DNA from: an uncultured Actinomycetes bacterium
GTDB lineage: Bacteria > Actinomycetota > Thermoleophilia > Solirubrobacterales > 70-9
DNA: 12,279 bases
Assembly: GCA_946886425.1 (NCBI GenBank)
Contig: CAMPIP010000058.1
Span: forward strand, 1-12,279
Direction of reading: 5' to 3'
How positions within the stretch are numbered: the stretch's first letter is position 1; the number at the start of each line of letters is the position of its first letter. The translations under genes and the position numbers were made by a program. The notes under the pieces were generated by a model. That model searched no databases. It saw nothing but the letters and a program-made list of their open reading frames with translations, and was not told the origin of the DNA. Below are positions 11,893-12,279 of the stretch, in pieces.

Positions 11893-12279
11893 CTAGTCGC
11901 TGGCAAGCAGCCGGCAGCCGAGCAACTGCGCCAGCCCCTCGCCGCCCCGCGCCATCACCCAGTCGTGGTTCCACTCGAAGGCCGGCCGCAACAGCGGGGC
12001 CATCGCGTTCATCCACGGCTTCGTGGTCGCCACGTTCCACTCGTAGAGGACCGCGGTCACGCCGTCGCGCTCGAACAGGCGCCAGCGGCCGAGTCCCTCC
12101 AGCTCGCCGACCGCGTCGGCCTCGAGCAGGTGCGGGCGCTCGACCCGGGTGGTAGTCACCTCGAACTCGACCCGGTAGGGCAGCAGGCTGCGCCAGACCA
12201 TCCGCGAGACCGCGCCGACTCGGTCGCCGTCTCCGGGCCGCACTTCCTCGGCCGTCTCCACCCCCCGCCACCACTCCGG
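11893..12279 (-). CDS. SRPBCC/START-like (polyketide cyclase-type) protein, N-terminus outside window
   Basis: The open frame runs in from the right edge and gives 128 residues to TAG. It begins PEWWRGV, the WW motif found near residues 25-35 of such proteins, so about 25-30 residues lie beyond the window; the internal GTG at 12261 is not the true start. The rest fits the helix-grip fold of small SRPBCC proteins: VWRSLLPYRVEFEVTTTRVE, then GRWRLFERDGVTAVLYEWNV, then a C-terminal helix with PAFEWNHDWVMARGGEGLAQLL. These proteins bind hydrophobic ligands or act as cyclases/aromatases; the ligand is unknown. It ends 20 bases before the -35 box of the groS promoter, so read-through into groS-groL is possible. 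Confidence 0.82.
   Translation of the reverse strand, partial: PEWWRGVETAEEVRPGDGDRVGAVSRMVWRSLLPYRVEFEVTTTRVERPHLLEADAVGELEGLGRWRLFERDGVTAVLYEWNVATTKPWMNAMAPLLRPAFEWNHDWVMARGGEGLAQLLGCRLLASD

Noticed and set aside
1..12279. Search for CRISPR arrays, tRNA genes, insertion sequences, phage or toxin-antitoxin genes
   Set aside because: No regularly spaced repeats, no transposase or integrase motifs, no tRNA-like clover structures and no small toxin/antitoxin pair were seen.

Overview
This is a GC-rich chromosomal segment. The gene set (PadR-type regulator, Mrp/ApbC ATPase, seven-iron type ferredoxin, large secreted Ig-like proteins, a groES-groEL operon under a CIRCE operator) and the codon use suggest a high-GC actinobacterium. 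The style of the secreted proteins and the ferredoxin points most to the class Thermoleophilia (Solirubrobacter/Conexibacter-like), but that placement is an inference. I see no mobile element, CRISPR array, tRNA or rRNA.

Layout, left to right. (1) Bases 2-241 hold the C-terminal end of a PadR-like regulator. It runs tail to tail into a cyclophilin (244-702, minus), and a 16-base palindrome covers both stop codons. Just upstream of the cyclophilin, on the same strand, is a 764-residue secreted multidomain protein (714-3008). (2) A 107-base divergent gap separates that gene from mrp (3116-4273, plus). mrp converges on fdxA (4405-4674, minus), and the gap between them contains a nested inverted repeat of about 100 bases. 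(3) Divergent from fdxA is a plus-strand run of three genes: a secreted subtilisin-family protease with an inserted domain, two Ig-like repeats and a PASTA-like tail (4841-7600); an atypical SDR/NDUFA9-like NAD(P)-binding protein (7616-8497); and a secreted GH26-like glycoside hydrolase that overlaps it by 20 bases (8478-9566). (4) The convergent gap 9567-9758 holds a compound palindrome followed by a 15-bp terminator-like hairpin. (5) The minus-strand groS-groL operon (11729 down to 9759) has a recognisable promoter, a CIRCE operator and a hairpin-bearing leader. (6) The window ends in a truncated SRPBCC/polyketide-cyclase-like gene.

How the genes fit together: groES/groEL and the cyclophilin are cytoplasmic folding factors. 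Mrp and FdxA both belong to iron-sulfur metabolism, and they face each other across a structured gap. The protease, the GH26-like enzyme and the Ig-like protein are exported and probably act at or outside the envelope. I found no convincing new multi-gene defence or biosynthetic system. The items most worth a second look are the structured intergenic elements in the two larger convergent gaps, the domain inserted into the protease catalytic unit, and the protease-SDR-GH26-like gene run.
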